From Areca catechu (lineage: Eukaryota; Streptophyta; Magnoliopsida; Arecales; Arecaceae): a stretch of 64,000 nucleotides of DNA. Below, piece by piece: positions 9,808 through 21,341 of the stretch (positions are counted from its first letter, which is position 1; the number at the start of each line of letters is the position of its first letter). The stretch is taken from NCBI GenBank assembly GCA_021397845.1, contig CM038052.1, positions 41,090,449 to 41,154,448 of the forward strand, written 5' to 3'. The position numbers and the translations under genes are program-made. The notes under the pieces are model-generated. The model was given only the letters and a program-made list of their open reading frames with translations. It was not told the origin of the DNA and made no database searches.

Positions 9808-11676
9808 TGATCACTATCGTAGGTGGTCAAAAATAAAACTTACTCATTACTATGCTAGTAGTAAGTCAAGATCGTATCCTCGGAGATCAAGGTTAATTAT
9901 TTCATGAAAAATAACAAAAAAATATTGTTTGTAAGGATTAGATTAAGAGTAGTGGTTATTAAAAGAAAATAACTAATTACTTAATTAAATCAGGACATCA
10001 GGAAAAGTAACCTAGGAATCTAAATCTACCATGTAATCAGGTTTTATCTTCTTTTCTTTATGTTGTAATATCAATGATTGTTGCAGATTTAATGTTAGAA
10101 TAATTTATCTTTTATTGGGTACGGGCCATATCTGGAGATCACGACATGTCTGCTAGAGTATAAACTATCTAATTGACTTGCAAAATTAGGGATCTAATAT
10201 GTCATACTATGATCTACCTCTCTTAGGTATGTATAGTATCCTAAGATCATGGCACGTCTGTAGAGGGTGTAGTCCATGTATACCAGATCAAATCATCGAT
10301 AAAAAAATAACTTAAAAGGTAGAGGAAAGAAGAACATGATTTTCATTGCATAAAAATCAAGTACATAAAGACAGATCGAACCCAGTTACAGGCTTCATCT
10401 TCATCCCAAGTTGAAGGAGTCTAGCCGTGTGTCGCTGCTGCCAACATCCTCTCCATAAATCTCCTCTTTCCTAAGCCTAACTACAATGATCTAAACAAGA
10501 AAAAGAAAATAAATTAATACAAAGTTTGCTAAAGAAACTAATGCCTAGACTATTGTCTAGGGTCTTCCTTTTATAGAGCTCATCTAGGACTTCCGATCAA
10601 ATTTGGAGTCAATCTGGTTCAAAATTGGCTGTATATCATAAGGAGCAGTTTCAGCTACCCGATGTGTGGCCTAATGGGATGATTGACAACATTTTTCCTT
10701 CTTAGGCAACCAAGGCTGTCAAATTTACTGATCTAACTCCCTGTTGCCCGAAGAGTCTTCTTTCTTCAATTCAAAGTCTACAACTGGCTTCTCCCAGTCC
10801 TGGATGAACTGTGATAGTGGGTGGACAGCAACAGTTTGCGGCGTGCGATGGTTGACGGAGGGAAGATGGTGGTGAAAGGTGATGCATTGTGGTAGGCTAC
10901 GGCTGAGAAAAATGGCTAGATCAAGGGAAGAAAGCTAGCTGGTAGAGGTAGTAGAAATGTTGAGTAGAGGCTATTCATGCAGTTTTCCAATAGCTTCTCC
11001 GATAATGGGTGTTCTTGGATGGTGGACAACCGGAGGTTTGGTGGGGATGAAGATGAAAAAATGGAAGAGGATAGCCGATCAAGGAGGTCAAAAGCATGGA
11101 GCAGATGGTCGAACGTGGCATTCATGATGATCTCCTAGGACAAGGAGCATGGGCGGCGGTGGCTTCCTAGCGGTCTTACAACTTCTTGGCCGGTGATGGT
11201 GATGGTGGGCATGGATAGATATTCAACATGGATTTCCCACCAAAAAATTGGGTAGTTTGATTTCCTGATGGCTAGGGGGCGGTCTCCCATGGTGTTGATG
11301 GTGATGGGAGGTGGTGGGAGGAAGTTCCGATGGCTGGCGGCTTGAAACAAGGGGGTTGGTCCATGAACAGGGTCCATGGATTGGTAACAATGGATACCTG
11401 TGAGCTGACTCATATTTTGTAAACCCAGTGGCCAGTCCACGATGGATTGGCTACTTTAAAATACATGCCTTTATTTAAATAAACTTCAAATTTGAATTAC
11501 AGGCTTGTTCGAACTCCAATTTAAGTACCGTCTATACCGTTGGAGTCTAAAAATCGAGCTCATTCAATCTATGAGCTTCTTTTCTGCAAAACATTAATAA
11601 AAAATCTCTTTTTAATAAATATAAGTAATCACTATTTATTTTAATGGTTAAATTAAGATAATTAATAGACATATCA
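9808..11676 (-). repeat. Element H 3' LTR
   Basis: Aligned by eye over its whole length with 15634-17487, with many transitions and small indels. ORFs inside it on either strand are not shared intact with the other LTR and are not real genes. Confidence 0.85.
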
Positions 11677-13259
11677 CACCTGCCAACTTAATCATTTCTA
11701 GTCCCTTAGCAATGTAATTAAAATAGAATCATATATCTCTAAGATCTTCATTTGTAAAATTAGATCTAGGCTTAAGGTTGAAAAAAGCTAGCTAATATCA
11801 CTAAGTATTGAGTTTTCAAAGTAAATTTCGTAGTTAGGACTATTAGAAACTTTCTTAGAGTTTATCCAAAGATCTACAGTACTTGTATTTGTGATGGCTA
11901 ACTTAGTATTTCGATACTAGCTTGTACGAAATAATGATATTTTTGTTTATCACCTACTATGATCAATTTTTTATACACCCTCAAATTAAGCACATGAGCT
12001 GAGATAGCTTTTACATTGCCTGATTTTTTTTTCTAGCGATATCTTCATATTTTCGACTTTTTGATACAAACAACAATGCTTACTTAGACTAAGGTGCCGA
12101 TTACTCGTGAAAAATCAATATTTAGAACTTGTCTTTTTTGTTCTCTTTCTTTTTCTTTTTTTTATTAGGCAGGTAGCTCTTTCCTCAAATTCAAGTTTCT
12201 CTCAATAAGGTGTATATCAATTACCAATTTTTAGTAATAATTGAATCTTCAATTGATCTTATAATTAGCATCTAGTTTATCTCATTAGTGTGAATGTGCG
12301 ATGGAAGTACTGATAGCCTGTAGGTGATCTAAGTAGGTTGGTAAAAGTTAGACCAGTTAGTCTACTCTTCATTTTGCTATAGTAATTAGCTAATACTTTC
12401 TAACTTTATTATCCTTTTCTAGTCTATTTTGCTAAGAATTTCTTTTATGGTATATTTTTTAAATTTTTTTAAAGATTACCAAGGTATTTTAAAATATATT
12501 TTTTTAAAAAAGGTTTCCTTATCTCTTAACTTAATTTTCACTATCCTTAATGGAGTAAGTAAGAATAAAACAAGAAAAGATACAGGAAGAATAAAACAAG
12601 GAGAGATACTATCTGGATGAGATATGCCTCATGTAATGCCAAGAGTGACCGTGCAGAGTAGTCTCTTATCCTTAAGAATCACTAAGATAGAGGTAAGAAA
12701 ATAATATAAATTTGGGTTGCCTTCCAAAATGCATTAAGTTTAACATCTTTAGCTCAAATGCTTAGGGTTTTCATTCTATTCCTACCCGAATCTTGTCATG
12801 GATTTATAATTCTCTACGTGATTTAGGTTCAACTATAGAATATTTCTTACGTGGGATCATTGAGTGGCTTATTTCCCTAATAGCTAATAATTCTTTCTTT
12901 ATAATTAGATCTAGGTTTAACTTCAATACTAGTCGGGGTTCTAATGGACGTAGATCATGTACTCAATAAGCTCAATGTATGAAAAGAGTATTTTAGGATC
13001 TCCATTGCTACCTCTTCCTTCATAGGCAAAGGTTCAACTAGAGTCATGAGAGGTTCAGCTAAAAATATAGATCATGGCATAAGCCCTTCCTGACCTATAA
13101 TGTAGTACTTTTTCCAAATCATTATCAACTCTGTCTCCATATATCATTTCAACACTATAGATAGATTTTGGAGGCAGTTCTCAAAAATAGTGCCAAATAC
13201 AGATAAATCAGTTATAAAAGTTTTAACTTCATTAACCCTCATATATACAATGTCCCACC
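11677..13259 (-). other. AT-rich internal part of H, no gene seen
   Basis: Lies between the 3' LTR and the last pol fragment. It contains poly-T and poly-A runs and no recognisable protein domain in six frames. By position it should hold the remains of pol and the 3' untranslated region. The bases next to the LTR read AAGTTGGCAGGTG on the minus strand and may be the polypurine tract. Confidence 0.5.
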
Positions 13260-14640
13260 CAACAGCTTCTTTATATGCTTTTAGAACACCTACAGGGCTT
13301 CCTGATTACATGTTACTGGTAAGTTATCAGTAGATATGATAGGAAGTGGCTTCAATTCTAGTTCAGATAGTGATTCTAATAAAGGAGTTATTGGGGGTCT
13401 GGGTGAAGGCTCATATTTCTCGTTCCAAAGTGGGGTGGTATTAGGATAAGGTGTTTCTACTATGTCACTCATTTTTAAGGCACACCCCTCTATATCAAGA
13501 TCATCCATCTCAAAGTGAGCCAAACTAGGGTTTAAGGAATCATAGAGAGAGCTTTCATGCATGGCTTCCTCTCTTACATTATATATTTGTGTCTTTGGGA
13601 AGTCTCAATTGATTCCATCATTGCACCTATTTATTCTCCCTTCTCATTGAAAGTAGTGGACGATTCTAGGGTTCTTGGGAATTGGACCATAGGTAAGTTA
13701 GGTGATGATGGAAGTGGTTCGTCCCTCCTTTTTGATTTCTCTTCATAAGTTTCTGCCTTAGTCAAATTATCTAGGTTGGTCTCTTTAGTTATGCAAGGTT
13801 GTTCTATGACCAATTCATTCCCAAGCATTTGACTAGGTAGCTCTTCTTCACTTATAGCCATGGCTAATTGACTTAATTGTATCTCCAAATAGGCAATAGC
13901 TTGGGTGTTGAAGGTTATCTGTTGGCCCGTGATCTATATAAAGTTATTGGGGATAACATGGAGGTCAGCTTGGGCTTTAACTAAAGTTTCTAGACCCTTT
14001 TATAAGGAACTAGGTTCCTCCTCAAGATCTAAACCAGGTTGATTATTCAGTACTTAGCTAGGCCTAGGATAGGGCTGGTCAAAATTAGGGGCTCCTAGTA
14101 TCGCATCTTGTGACCACAGAATTGGGGTAATGATCCCATCTCAAGTTATAGGTTGGGGCATAAGGTTCAATCATATATATGTTATTTGTTACAATCCCCT
14201 GTGTAAACCCATTTTGGATTGGGTGCATCAAGTAAGGACATTCCTCTACAACATGGTCTGGTGCATTACAAGCCATGCACATAGGTTCTGGTACATGGTA
14301 AAATTGGATATATCCTCTACATTTTGGGGCTTCCTTAATCTTATGGATCAATGATGCCATGTTAGTTCCTATAGGTTTCCTTGTATGATTGTATGCATTT
14401 TCGAATCTTGTGAATTTAGGATGCATATCAATTTATTGTGGCCTATACATAAAATTGTTAGCTTGGACTCTCATTCTAAATGGTCGGTCATAGTTAATCT
14501 TGTACCAATAATCTTATAGGGTTTGAAGTGGTTCAATAAGATCTGGGTAACAATAATCCATTAGCTTTTGGATCATTCAGTGGGATCCATGATCTTGTAA
14601 TCTTGTATGGTTTAGACAGTATCTGACCAATCATCTTTTT
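13260..14640 (-). pseudogene. Gag C-terminus and start of pol of element H (degenerate)
   Basis: On the minus strand one frame can be followed with stops: a region around RPFRMRVQANNFMYRPQ; a zinc knuckle CMACNAPDHVVEEC (CX2CX4HX4C, about 14260-14220); then IQLSQLAMAISEEELPSQ (about 13885-13830), like the Athila phrase in which a QLA segment precedes a leucine-proline-serine end. Another frame gives LELKPLPIISTDNLP and, further on, LKAYKEAVGWDI (about 13350-13230), which matches the Athila block just before RT. RT itself is absent. Assignment to Athila rests on these short matches plus the Asp-type primer site. Confidence 0.65.
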
Positions 14641-15610
14641 ATCCTAGTTGGAGAATATCTTTTTAAATTTTTTTATTAGCTTTTTTATATTATATAGAGG
14701 AAGAGGGGAGGAGAAGAAGGAAGAAAGAGAGAGAGAGAGAGAAAAAGTCTAAAGGTAAGAGCTTAAGGAGTCCTAAATTTAGAGATAATAGAGAAGAGTA
14801 TCTTAATTAGGTTAAAGTTTCTGTTAAAAAAATAACTTATCAAGCAATGGACTCTCAATCCTAATTGCTAAGTTGCTTTTGAGTCTTTGAAGTCAGATAC
14901 TAACTAGCCATTGGTCAGGTAAGGGTAAGGTCAGTGGGCGTCCCTCCATTGCTTTCCTTAGATACCAAATTAATTGGCTAGATTAGACAATATAACCAAT
15001 TAACGAACCACTTTCCTTCAGGACTACATCATCCTAATCCCTTTTCTAGATACCAGTTAACCAGTTAATTCTGAGCTAGTCCAACTCTCAAGGTCCCTTG
15101 TCCTAGTAAGCTCAAAAATCCTTAGGGGCTAATGTTAATTGATTTTAAATTAAGACTTGGATCAATATATTATGTAGGGTGATGGTTTATGAGCCAAGGA
15201 AGGGTGATGAAATTCCTACCTTATATTATTTATAAGTTGTGCCCTTAGAGTATTTTTTAGGAATGCAATGCACATCAAGCAAGGTATCCAAATAAGTTAG
15301 GCAGTTTTTAAAGTTTATTATTTATTTTCTTAAATTTATTACATTTTATGGAAAGTATCTTATGGTTTTCTTATAGGTTATTTAAGGTAAATTAATTAAA
15401 AGGAAAAGTTGATTAGATTAGGAGTGGATTTATGCAAAGAAGGAAAGTAATTTTTTGTGTCAAAAAGAAAATAAGATAATCTAATAATTAAGGCAACTAA
15501 ATAAGAAAAGGCAATGACACTAAAGAAAGCAATTACTAAAATTTAAAAAAAATTCTTACTTTTTTTATTTGTTTACTTTTTTTTCTTCTCATAAAATAAT
15601 TATGCCTAGA
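14641..15610 (-). other. Leader and lost Gag N-terminus of H
   Basis: No open frame. Contains a GA-rich tract (14698-14745) with a pure GA microsatellite near 14726-14742, and an AT-rich stretch at 15300-15600. Confidence 0.5.
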
Positions 15611-15628
15611 TCCCCAACAACGGTGCTA
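15611..15628 (-). other. Primer binding site of H (tRNA-Asp type, decayed)
   Basis: The minus strand reads TAGCACCGTTGTTGGGGA. The Athila tRNA-Asp site, from general knowledge, is TGGCGCCGTTGCCGGGGA: 14 of 18 match, and all four differences are G>A or C>T. It lies a few bases inside the right LTR, so the right LTR is the 5' one. Confidence 0.8.
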
Positions 15629-15633
15629 AAATT

Positions 15634-17487
15634 TGATTGTTGTCGTAGGTGGTCAAAAATAAAACCTACTCATTACTATAGCTAGCGATGTATTGGGATC
15701 GTATCTTTGAGGATTAAGGATAATTATTTCATGAAAAATAGTAAAAAAAATATTGTTTGTAAGGATTAGATTAAGAGTAATGGTTATTAAAAGATAACAA
15801 CTAATTACTTAATTAAATTATATATCAAGAGAAGTACATAAAAATCCAAATTCATCATGCAATCAGGTTTTATCTTCTTTTCTTTATGTTACAGTATCAA
15901 TAATTCTTGCAGATTCAATGTTAGAATAATTTATCTCTTATTGAGCATGGGCCGTATCCGGAGATCATGACATGATCGTTAGAGTATAAATTGTCTAATT
16001 GATTTGCAAGGTTAGGGATCTAATCTACCATACTATGATCTACCTCTTTTAGGCATGTCCTATATCCTAAGATCATGGCACATCAATAGAGGGTGTAGTC
16101 CATGTATACCAGATCAAATCATAGATAAGTAAAATAACTCAAAAGGTAGAGGAAAGAAGAACATGACTTTTATTGCATAAAAATCAAGTGCAAAAAAGAG
16201 ATCAAACCTGGTTATAAGCTTCATCTTCATCCCAAGTTGAATGAGTCTAGCCGCGCATCGCTGCCGCCAGCATCCTCTCCATAAATCTCCTATTTTCTAA
16301 GCCTAACTATAATTTTCTAAATAAGAAAAAGAAAATAAATTAATACAAAGTTTGCTGAAGAAACTAATGCTTGGACTATTGTCTGGGGTCCTCCTTTTAT
16401 AAAGCTCATTTAAAACTTTCTCCCGCTCAAATTTAGAGTTAATCTGGCTCAAGATTGGCTATATATCATAAAGAGTAGTCTTAGCCATCCAATATGTGGC
16501 CTGATGGGATGATTAACAATGTTTTTCCTTCTCAGGTGGTCGAGGCTGTCAAATTTATTGATCTAATTCCTTGTTGCTCGAAGTGTCTTCTTTCTTCGAT
16601 TCAAAGTCTATAACTGGCTTCTCCTAGTCCCAAATGAATTGCGATAGTGGGTGGATGGCAATGATTTGTGGAATGTAGTGGTTGATGGAGGGAAGATGGT
16701 GGTGGAAGGTGATGCACCGTGGCAAGCTATGGTTGAGAAAAATGGCCGGATCTGGGAAAGAAAGCTAGCTAGCAGTGATAGTAGAAATGTTGAGTAGAGG
16801 CTGGTCATGCAGTTTTCCAGTGGCTTCTCCGATGATGGGTAGTTCTCAGACAGTGGACAGCCGTTGGTTTGGTGGGGAAGAAGATAGAAAAATGGAAGAG
16901 GATAGTCGGTTAAGGATGTCAAAAGCTTGGAGCAGATGGTCGGCCGTGGCATTCATGGTGATCTCCCAGGATAGGGAGCTTGGGCGGCGGTGGCTTCCTG
17001 GTGGACTTGCAACATCTTGGCCGGTGAAGGTGATGGTGGGCATGGACAAATGTTCAGCATGGATTTCCCATCAGAAAACCGGGCAGTTTGATTTCTCGGC
17101 GGCTAGGGGGCGGTCTCCCGTGGTGTTGACAGCGATGGGAGGCGATCGGAGAAAGTTTTGATGGCCGTTTGCTTGAAACTTGTCCATGGACCAGTAGCAA
17201 TGGCTGCTTGTGAGCTGGCTCACATTTTGTAGACCCAATGACCAGTCCATGATGGATCAGCTACATTAAAATACGTGCATTTATTTAAATAAACTTAAAA
17301 TTTGAATTTTGGACTTGTTCGAACTCTGATTTGAGTGCCGTCTATGCCGTTGAACTTCAGAAATTGAGCTCTTTTAATCTATGGGCTCCTTTTTTATAAA
17401 ACATTAATAAAAAATTATTTCTTAATAAATATAAATTAATTAATATTTATTTTAATGGTTAAATTGGAATAATTAATAGACTTATTA
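15634..17487 (-). repeat. Element H 5' LTR
   Basis: Right copy of the H LTR, next to the primer site. A TATA box lies on the minus strand at 16395-16401. Confidence 0.85.
16395..16401 (-). promoter_or_regulatory. TATA box in H 5' LTR
   Basis: The minus strand reads GCTTTATAAAAGGAGGACC. In the left LTR the matching site is changed (CTATAAAAGGAAG, near 10570). Confidence 0.55.
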
Positions 17488-17492
17488 GTACC
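17488..17492. repeat. Target site duplication of H, right copy
   Basis: gtacc after the LTR end at 17487, identical to 9803-9807. Confidence 0.9.
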
Positions 17493-17863
17493 ACCAGTCC
17501 TTGTTATGGGGGTACATTTTTACCTGAAAAAGGTTTCAAAATAACTTTAGATAGGGAGTATCTTCTAGGATAAAAGAAAACAAAAGAACCTATCCATTAT
17601 CTACCAAGTATTGGGGATGAGTTAGGCAGGAAAGAGTTGATACCACCTTAGTAGTATGGCAAAGACTTTGAGTATCGGAAGTCTCATGCTGGCCTTCAGA
17701 GCCTCCTCATACAAGGCCAACTTGCCATCCTGAGAAGAAGTTACCTTGCTGGTGAGGGTGGGCACTTCAAGAACTATGCTATTAGGGGTTTTATATAATC
17801 TCTAGATCCACTTGAGGTCATCTTCCTCTATGACAATTCTGATAGTATTTGGACTCTAATCAA
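17493..17863 (-). pseudogene. Antisense gene of element I, fragment 2 (Transposase_28-like core)
   Basis: Minus-strand translation gives IRIVIEEDDLKWI, KVTSSQDGKLALYEEALKA and LLRWYQLFPA.LIPN (dot marks a stop). These align with ITIEELGTIQDVYGIP, RVTSSGPGHLAFYEETFSG and ILDNYHLVPV.LVPY in the antisense gene of B. The same core in F reads GALPVYEDHLKAGLRF. This matches what is known of Pfam Transposase_28, a plant family found only with gypsy elements. Several stops; function unknown. The hAT-like element separates it from its own start. Confidence 0.7.
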
Positions 17864-17871
17864 TCTCGAGC
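17864..17871. repeat. Possible 8-bp target duplication of the hAT-like element, left
   Basis: tctcgagc here against ccctgagc at 19217-19224: five of eight positions match, and all three differences are transitions. Confidence 0.45.
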
Positions 17872-19216
17872 TAGGGGTGGTAATCGGGTCCAGTTAGGTA
17901 TAAAAGGGTTTGGTAAAATATGGGTTAATTTAAAAAAGCATCAACCCAAACTCGACCTGTTTAATAAACAGGTTGTCTGACTGACCTATTTATAACATGT
18001 TTACAAGTCAAGTCCAAAAATAATTATCCAACTCATTTCCAACTTGATTAAAAAATAAAAACCTATCTCTCAGAGACTTGGACTCGACTCTCTCCTCTGC
18101 CACTATTGCACCGCCCACCATCATGGAAGCCATAGAGAAGAATCAAATGATGGCAGATGAGCTCCAAGAACTTTAGCATCAGTAGCATGGTCGAGGGTGG
18201 CAAGGGCCGGAAGAGCCATGACTGGGAGAGCTCAGAGGTGGGGATGATAGGCGAGGGAAGGGAGGGCTCCGACAGGTTAGGTAAGGGGTTGGGATAATAG
18301 AGGAGCAGCATCGCCACGAGCAGGCCATGGAGGAGGGGTGACCGATAATGAGAGGGATGAGGGGAGAGCTCGAAGGAGCTTAGGATGGAGGGAGGGGAGA
18401 TGCTTCGTGAGGAGCCCTAGACTGAGAGCTAGGAAGGAAGCCACGAGCCACCTTGCAAGGGGGTGACCGATGAGAGGAGGGAGGGCTTCTGTAGGTCGAG
18501 TAAGGGGCTCAGAGGGTAGAGAAGCGACGTCACCACAAGCAGACCATAGAGGGGGGTGACCGGTGAGGAGAGGAAGGGCTTCAGTGGGTTGGGTGAGGGG
18601 CTGGGGGCAAAGGAGCGACATTGCTATAAGAAGGCCAAGGATGGAGGGGGGTGATGGGTAGAGGGTGGGAGCTTTCAAAGGAGCTTGAGATGGAGGGAGG
18701 GGGGATACACGAGGGAGGGGAGTGTGCGGAGAAACTTGTGATAGAGGGAGGAGAGCACATGGAGGAGCCCGAGATGGAGAGAGGGGGAGGGAAGGCTCTA
18801 GAGGTGCCATGGTGGTAAGTCTTAAGAGAAGAGAAAGAAAAGAGGTGGGAGGACCGGAGGACTGGAAGAGTTACCAAATAAAAAAAGAAAAGCAAGCCAC
18901 CCACTCGACCACTTATGACCCGTGGACAGTCTACACAAGGTCTGGATGAGATGATAGGATTCAAATCTCAAACCAACAGGTATTTGGTAGAATAGAATGG
19001 CTTTAAAATTTTAAACTGTAATAATTTAATTTTTTAAAAAATAATAAATGGGTTAAATGAGTTATGCAGGTTAAAAATTTTAAACTTGAGCTCAATCCAT
19101 TTAATAAACGAGTTAAATAGGTTGACCTATTTAATTATGGCCAAACCCATTTAAGTTCAACTCAAACCTATTTAAGGTGGGTTGAACACGAGTCAAGTTA
19201 TAGTTTGCCACCCCTA
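17872..19216. mobile_element. Non-autonomous hAT-like DNA transposon (1345 bp)
   Basis: Termini are TAGGGGTGGTAATCGGGT and, in reverse complement, TAGGGGTGGCAAACTATAAC, an imperfect inverted repeat of the TAGGGGTGGCAA type common in plant hAT elements. Subterminal parts carry many short copies of a motif like TTTAATAAACAGGTT in both orientations (17940-18060, 19030-19200). No transposase ORF. It lies inside the antisense gene of I, and the two sides of that gene read on across it. The strand cannot be set. Confidence 0.7.
18300..18720. repeat. GC-rich internal repeats of the hAT-like element
   Basis: About three to four diverged copies of a roughly 115-bp unit with the phrases GGGGTGACCGRTGAG, GGGCTTC and TGGGTGAGGGGCT. 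The block is far richer in G than the AT-rich sequence around it. The Pro/Leu-rich ORFs it gives on the minus strand (18277-18964) are most likely by-products. Confidence 0.55.
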
Positions 19217-19417
19217 CCCTGAGCGCATCTGAAATAGAACTTTTGAAAGCCTAGGTAGGAGATCCTTGATTGACAGACTCCTGCTCCATGGCATTATCCA
19301 CAAGAGAAGCCATGAAAGGTGATAGAAAGAGCACTAGGGAGAAAGAAACCTTGAGAAAAAAGAGGAGAACAAAGAAAAGGACCCTTTGAAAACCTTGGAC
19401 TCAAAAGAAGAAACCAT
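19217..19417 (-). pseudogene. Antisense gene of element I, fragment 1 (start)
   Basis: Minus-strand ATG at 19417 (MVSSFESKVF) lies 88 bp downstream of a TATA box and about 540 bp inside the LTR of I, the same layout as in F. The frame stops within 30 codons. It was chosen as the start by position and by the downstream fragments at 17493-17863 and 8781-9807. Confidence 0.5.
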
Positions 19418-19504
19418 GATGGCGCTCCTATCTTTAGTGGAATCAGTTTCACCCCAATAGATGAATAGAAAGTAAAAAGTGTGGCATTTACATACCTCTC
19501 GTAC

Positions 19505-19512
19505 AATTTATA
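19505..19512 (-). promoter_or_regulatory. TATA box of the antisense gene of I
   Basis: The minus strand reads GCTATAAATTGTACG, placed like GCTATAAAAGGGG in F (60041-60050). It suggests that the antisense gene has its own promoter. Confidence 0.5.
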
Positions 19513-19934
19513 GCACCTCTCGGAGGGTTAGATGGGCAGGATGATGCAAATAGGTTGCCCAATCGATCTACAAATGTCAACCCTCCATAAAATATTGAAA
19601 CACCATATGAATTGTCCTTATCCAAGCATCCAATCACCACACTTGGGGTCCACATGCCCTCATGCCTCTTCAAAGAATGAGGGTGGACACCTACCTCCTA
19701 TAAATGTAGCTTGCAAAATGCTCAGAGCATTTGCCCTTAAAGTATAGCCCAGGCAGTGCATGATGTCATATTTATCTCTCTTCTATCTAAGGCTCTACTT
19801 ATGCACTTCAGAGAAAGATTTGTCCCTTGTTAACAACAGCTTGAAAAGGTCATAATGCAAAGCCTCACTGCCTGTCACTATGCCATGGCCAAATGTTCTC
19901 TACTTTGTTCACTCGAGTCAAAGAGGATGCCTTA

Positions 19935-19955
19935 GTCTCAGAAATGGGGGGCAAT
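19935..19955 (+). other. Polypurine tract of element I
   Basis: GTCTCAGAAATGGGGGGCAAT just before the LTR start at 19956. The same feature in B reads GGGAGTGGGGGGCAAA on the minus strand (26013-26028). Confidence 0.75.
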
Positions 19956-20080
19956 TGATATACCCTAGAACAAGTCACCCACCATGGTCTAGCATCCCCT
20001 TATTACAACATGACACATGCCCTTGATGGAGAAGAATAAAGTAGATGCCCAACTTTAGCCACCTGATCATTTATGACTAT
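19956..20080 (+). repeat. Element I 3' LTR, part 1
   Basis: Starts TGATATACCC after the polypurine tract and is cut after 125 bp by D. The last five bases, actat, are the left target duplication of D. The LTR continues at 47142. Confidence 0.7.
20076..20080. repeat. Target site duplication of D, left copy
   Basis: actat before the LTR start at 20081, identical to 47137-47141. Confidence 0.92.
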
Positions 20081-21327
20081 TGGTGCGGATACCAGAGGCA
20101 CCAGAATAAGACAGAGGCTTCTCAACCCTCTGTGGGTCACTTAGCTACTTCAAGACCATTGTAATAAAGCTTAGTTCATCTAAGTTGTCTTTATTTGAGT
20201 CATATATTAGCCAGCTCATAATGAGCTAGTCGAGTCCAGTACTAGTCAGCTCATGTTGAGCTAATTTTATTTTTCTGAGTCCTGTCCAAACACACTGAAG
20301 ACTCAAGACCACATCATACAAGTGAAAACCAAGTCCAATCAGATTGAAGACATAGAAGAATAGTCCAAGTCCAACCCAGCTTGAAGATTTGAAGACCCCA
20401 GGAAGAGAAATCAGAAACCCTGAAGCTCTGAACAAGCCGGAAGCAAAACTGGGCCAACCCAGACCCAGGAGGGAGCTAGGGTGCCAAGAGCTTATGGTGA
20501 CCACCCTTGGTCGGCCACTTAGAGTCACCCTCTTGGCTGACCAAGGCAAGGAGAGAAGGAGAATTTCTAGGGATTTTTTCTACCTAATGTTTCCTATTTT
20601 TCTAGCTAGGGTTTGGGTGGGAATAAGACTCTTATGTAATTACTTTTGTATCCTTACTTGGAGCCCAAGACTATGGGTCTATTTAAAGGACCCTAGTCTC
20701 TTGTATGATAACAACTTTTGATATATGAATGATGATCAAGTTTTCTACAACTGCTGTGTGCTACCCTGCTATGTGCTTAAGGGATTTATTGGTGTCTTCT
20801 TCTTCTTCCCGGTGTTGCAACTGATTCCAGCCTACCTCCAAGCTTCCTCTTCCCACGCCCTTGCTGCCTTTTCTGAGTTTTTCTTTGTTTCCAACCTTAC
20901 TTTCTCACCCTTGATGGTTGTTTGCAGGTCCCCGAGTTCCTACGAATCCAACAACTTCAGCCAGGCCGCAATTGGACCACCGAGCAGAAAGCCAGGAATC
21001 CATGGGCCTCCGGCTTGGTTTTCCAGGCCACATCCATCGAGGATGAGTGATCTCTTCACTGAGATCTTCAGCAGGTGCGTCAAACATTTTCAGGTACACC
21101 CCCTCTGCCACCAGTAGTTTTATTGTAGGAGAACTAGCCCTAACCGAGGCTTCTCAGCCCCGGCGATCCCTCTTTACTCCTTTCCTAGGTCCTGATCTGC
21201 ATATGTAGCTTTTAAAATTCATATAGAATTATCTACATAATATTTTGATATGATATTTGGGATTTAACCACCTCATCCAACCCCTAAAACATAAAAAATA
21301 ATCGCATGTATATCTATTCCTGCATCA
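20081..21327 (+). repeat. Element D 5' LTR
   Basis: TGGTGCGGATACC to CCTGCATCA. Matches 45888-47136. ORFs inside, such as 20226-20549 and 20725-21117, have no known domain and are not coding in any recognisable way. Confidence 0.92.
20680..20689 (+). promoter_or_regulatory. TATA-like box in D 5' LTR
   Basis: TATTTAAAGG, also at 46488-46497 in the 3' LTR and in the A LTR. Likely start of the genomic RNA about 30 bp downstream. Confidence 0.55.
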
Positions 21328-21330
21328 TCA

Positions 21331-21341
21331 GGTATCAGAGC
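21331..21341 (+). other. Primer binding site of D (initiator Met tRNA)
   Basis: GGTATCAGAGC; the usual first T is A here. Three bases separate it from the LTR end. Confidence 0.88.

Larger units (their letters stand above)
9808..17487 (-). mobile_element. Element H: Athila-like Ty3/gypsy element, internally deleted
   Basis: 7.68 kb bounded by GTACC duplications. LTRs of 1869 bp (left, 3') and 1854 bp (right, 5') run TGAT to ATATCA or TTATTA. The minus-strand primer site next to the right LTR resembles tRNA-Asp sites. Internal fragments include a Gag zinc knuckle and an ELKPLP segment typical of the Athila protease-RT link. RT, RNase H, integrase and any env-like ORF are missing. H interrupts the antisense gene of I. 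Confidence 0.85.

Noticed and set aside
11677..13259. Env-like ORF of the Athila-like element
   Set aside because: No open frame and no recognisable domain in this AT-rich stretch.
16775..17161. 128-codon ORF in the H LTR
   Set aside because: Not intact in the other LTR copy and without a domain.
18277..18964. Pro/Leu/Ser-rich ORFs in the hAT-like element
   Set aside because: Low-complexity translation of G-rich repeats.
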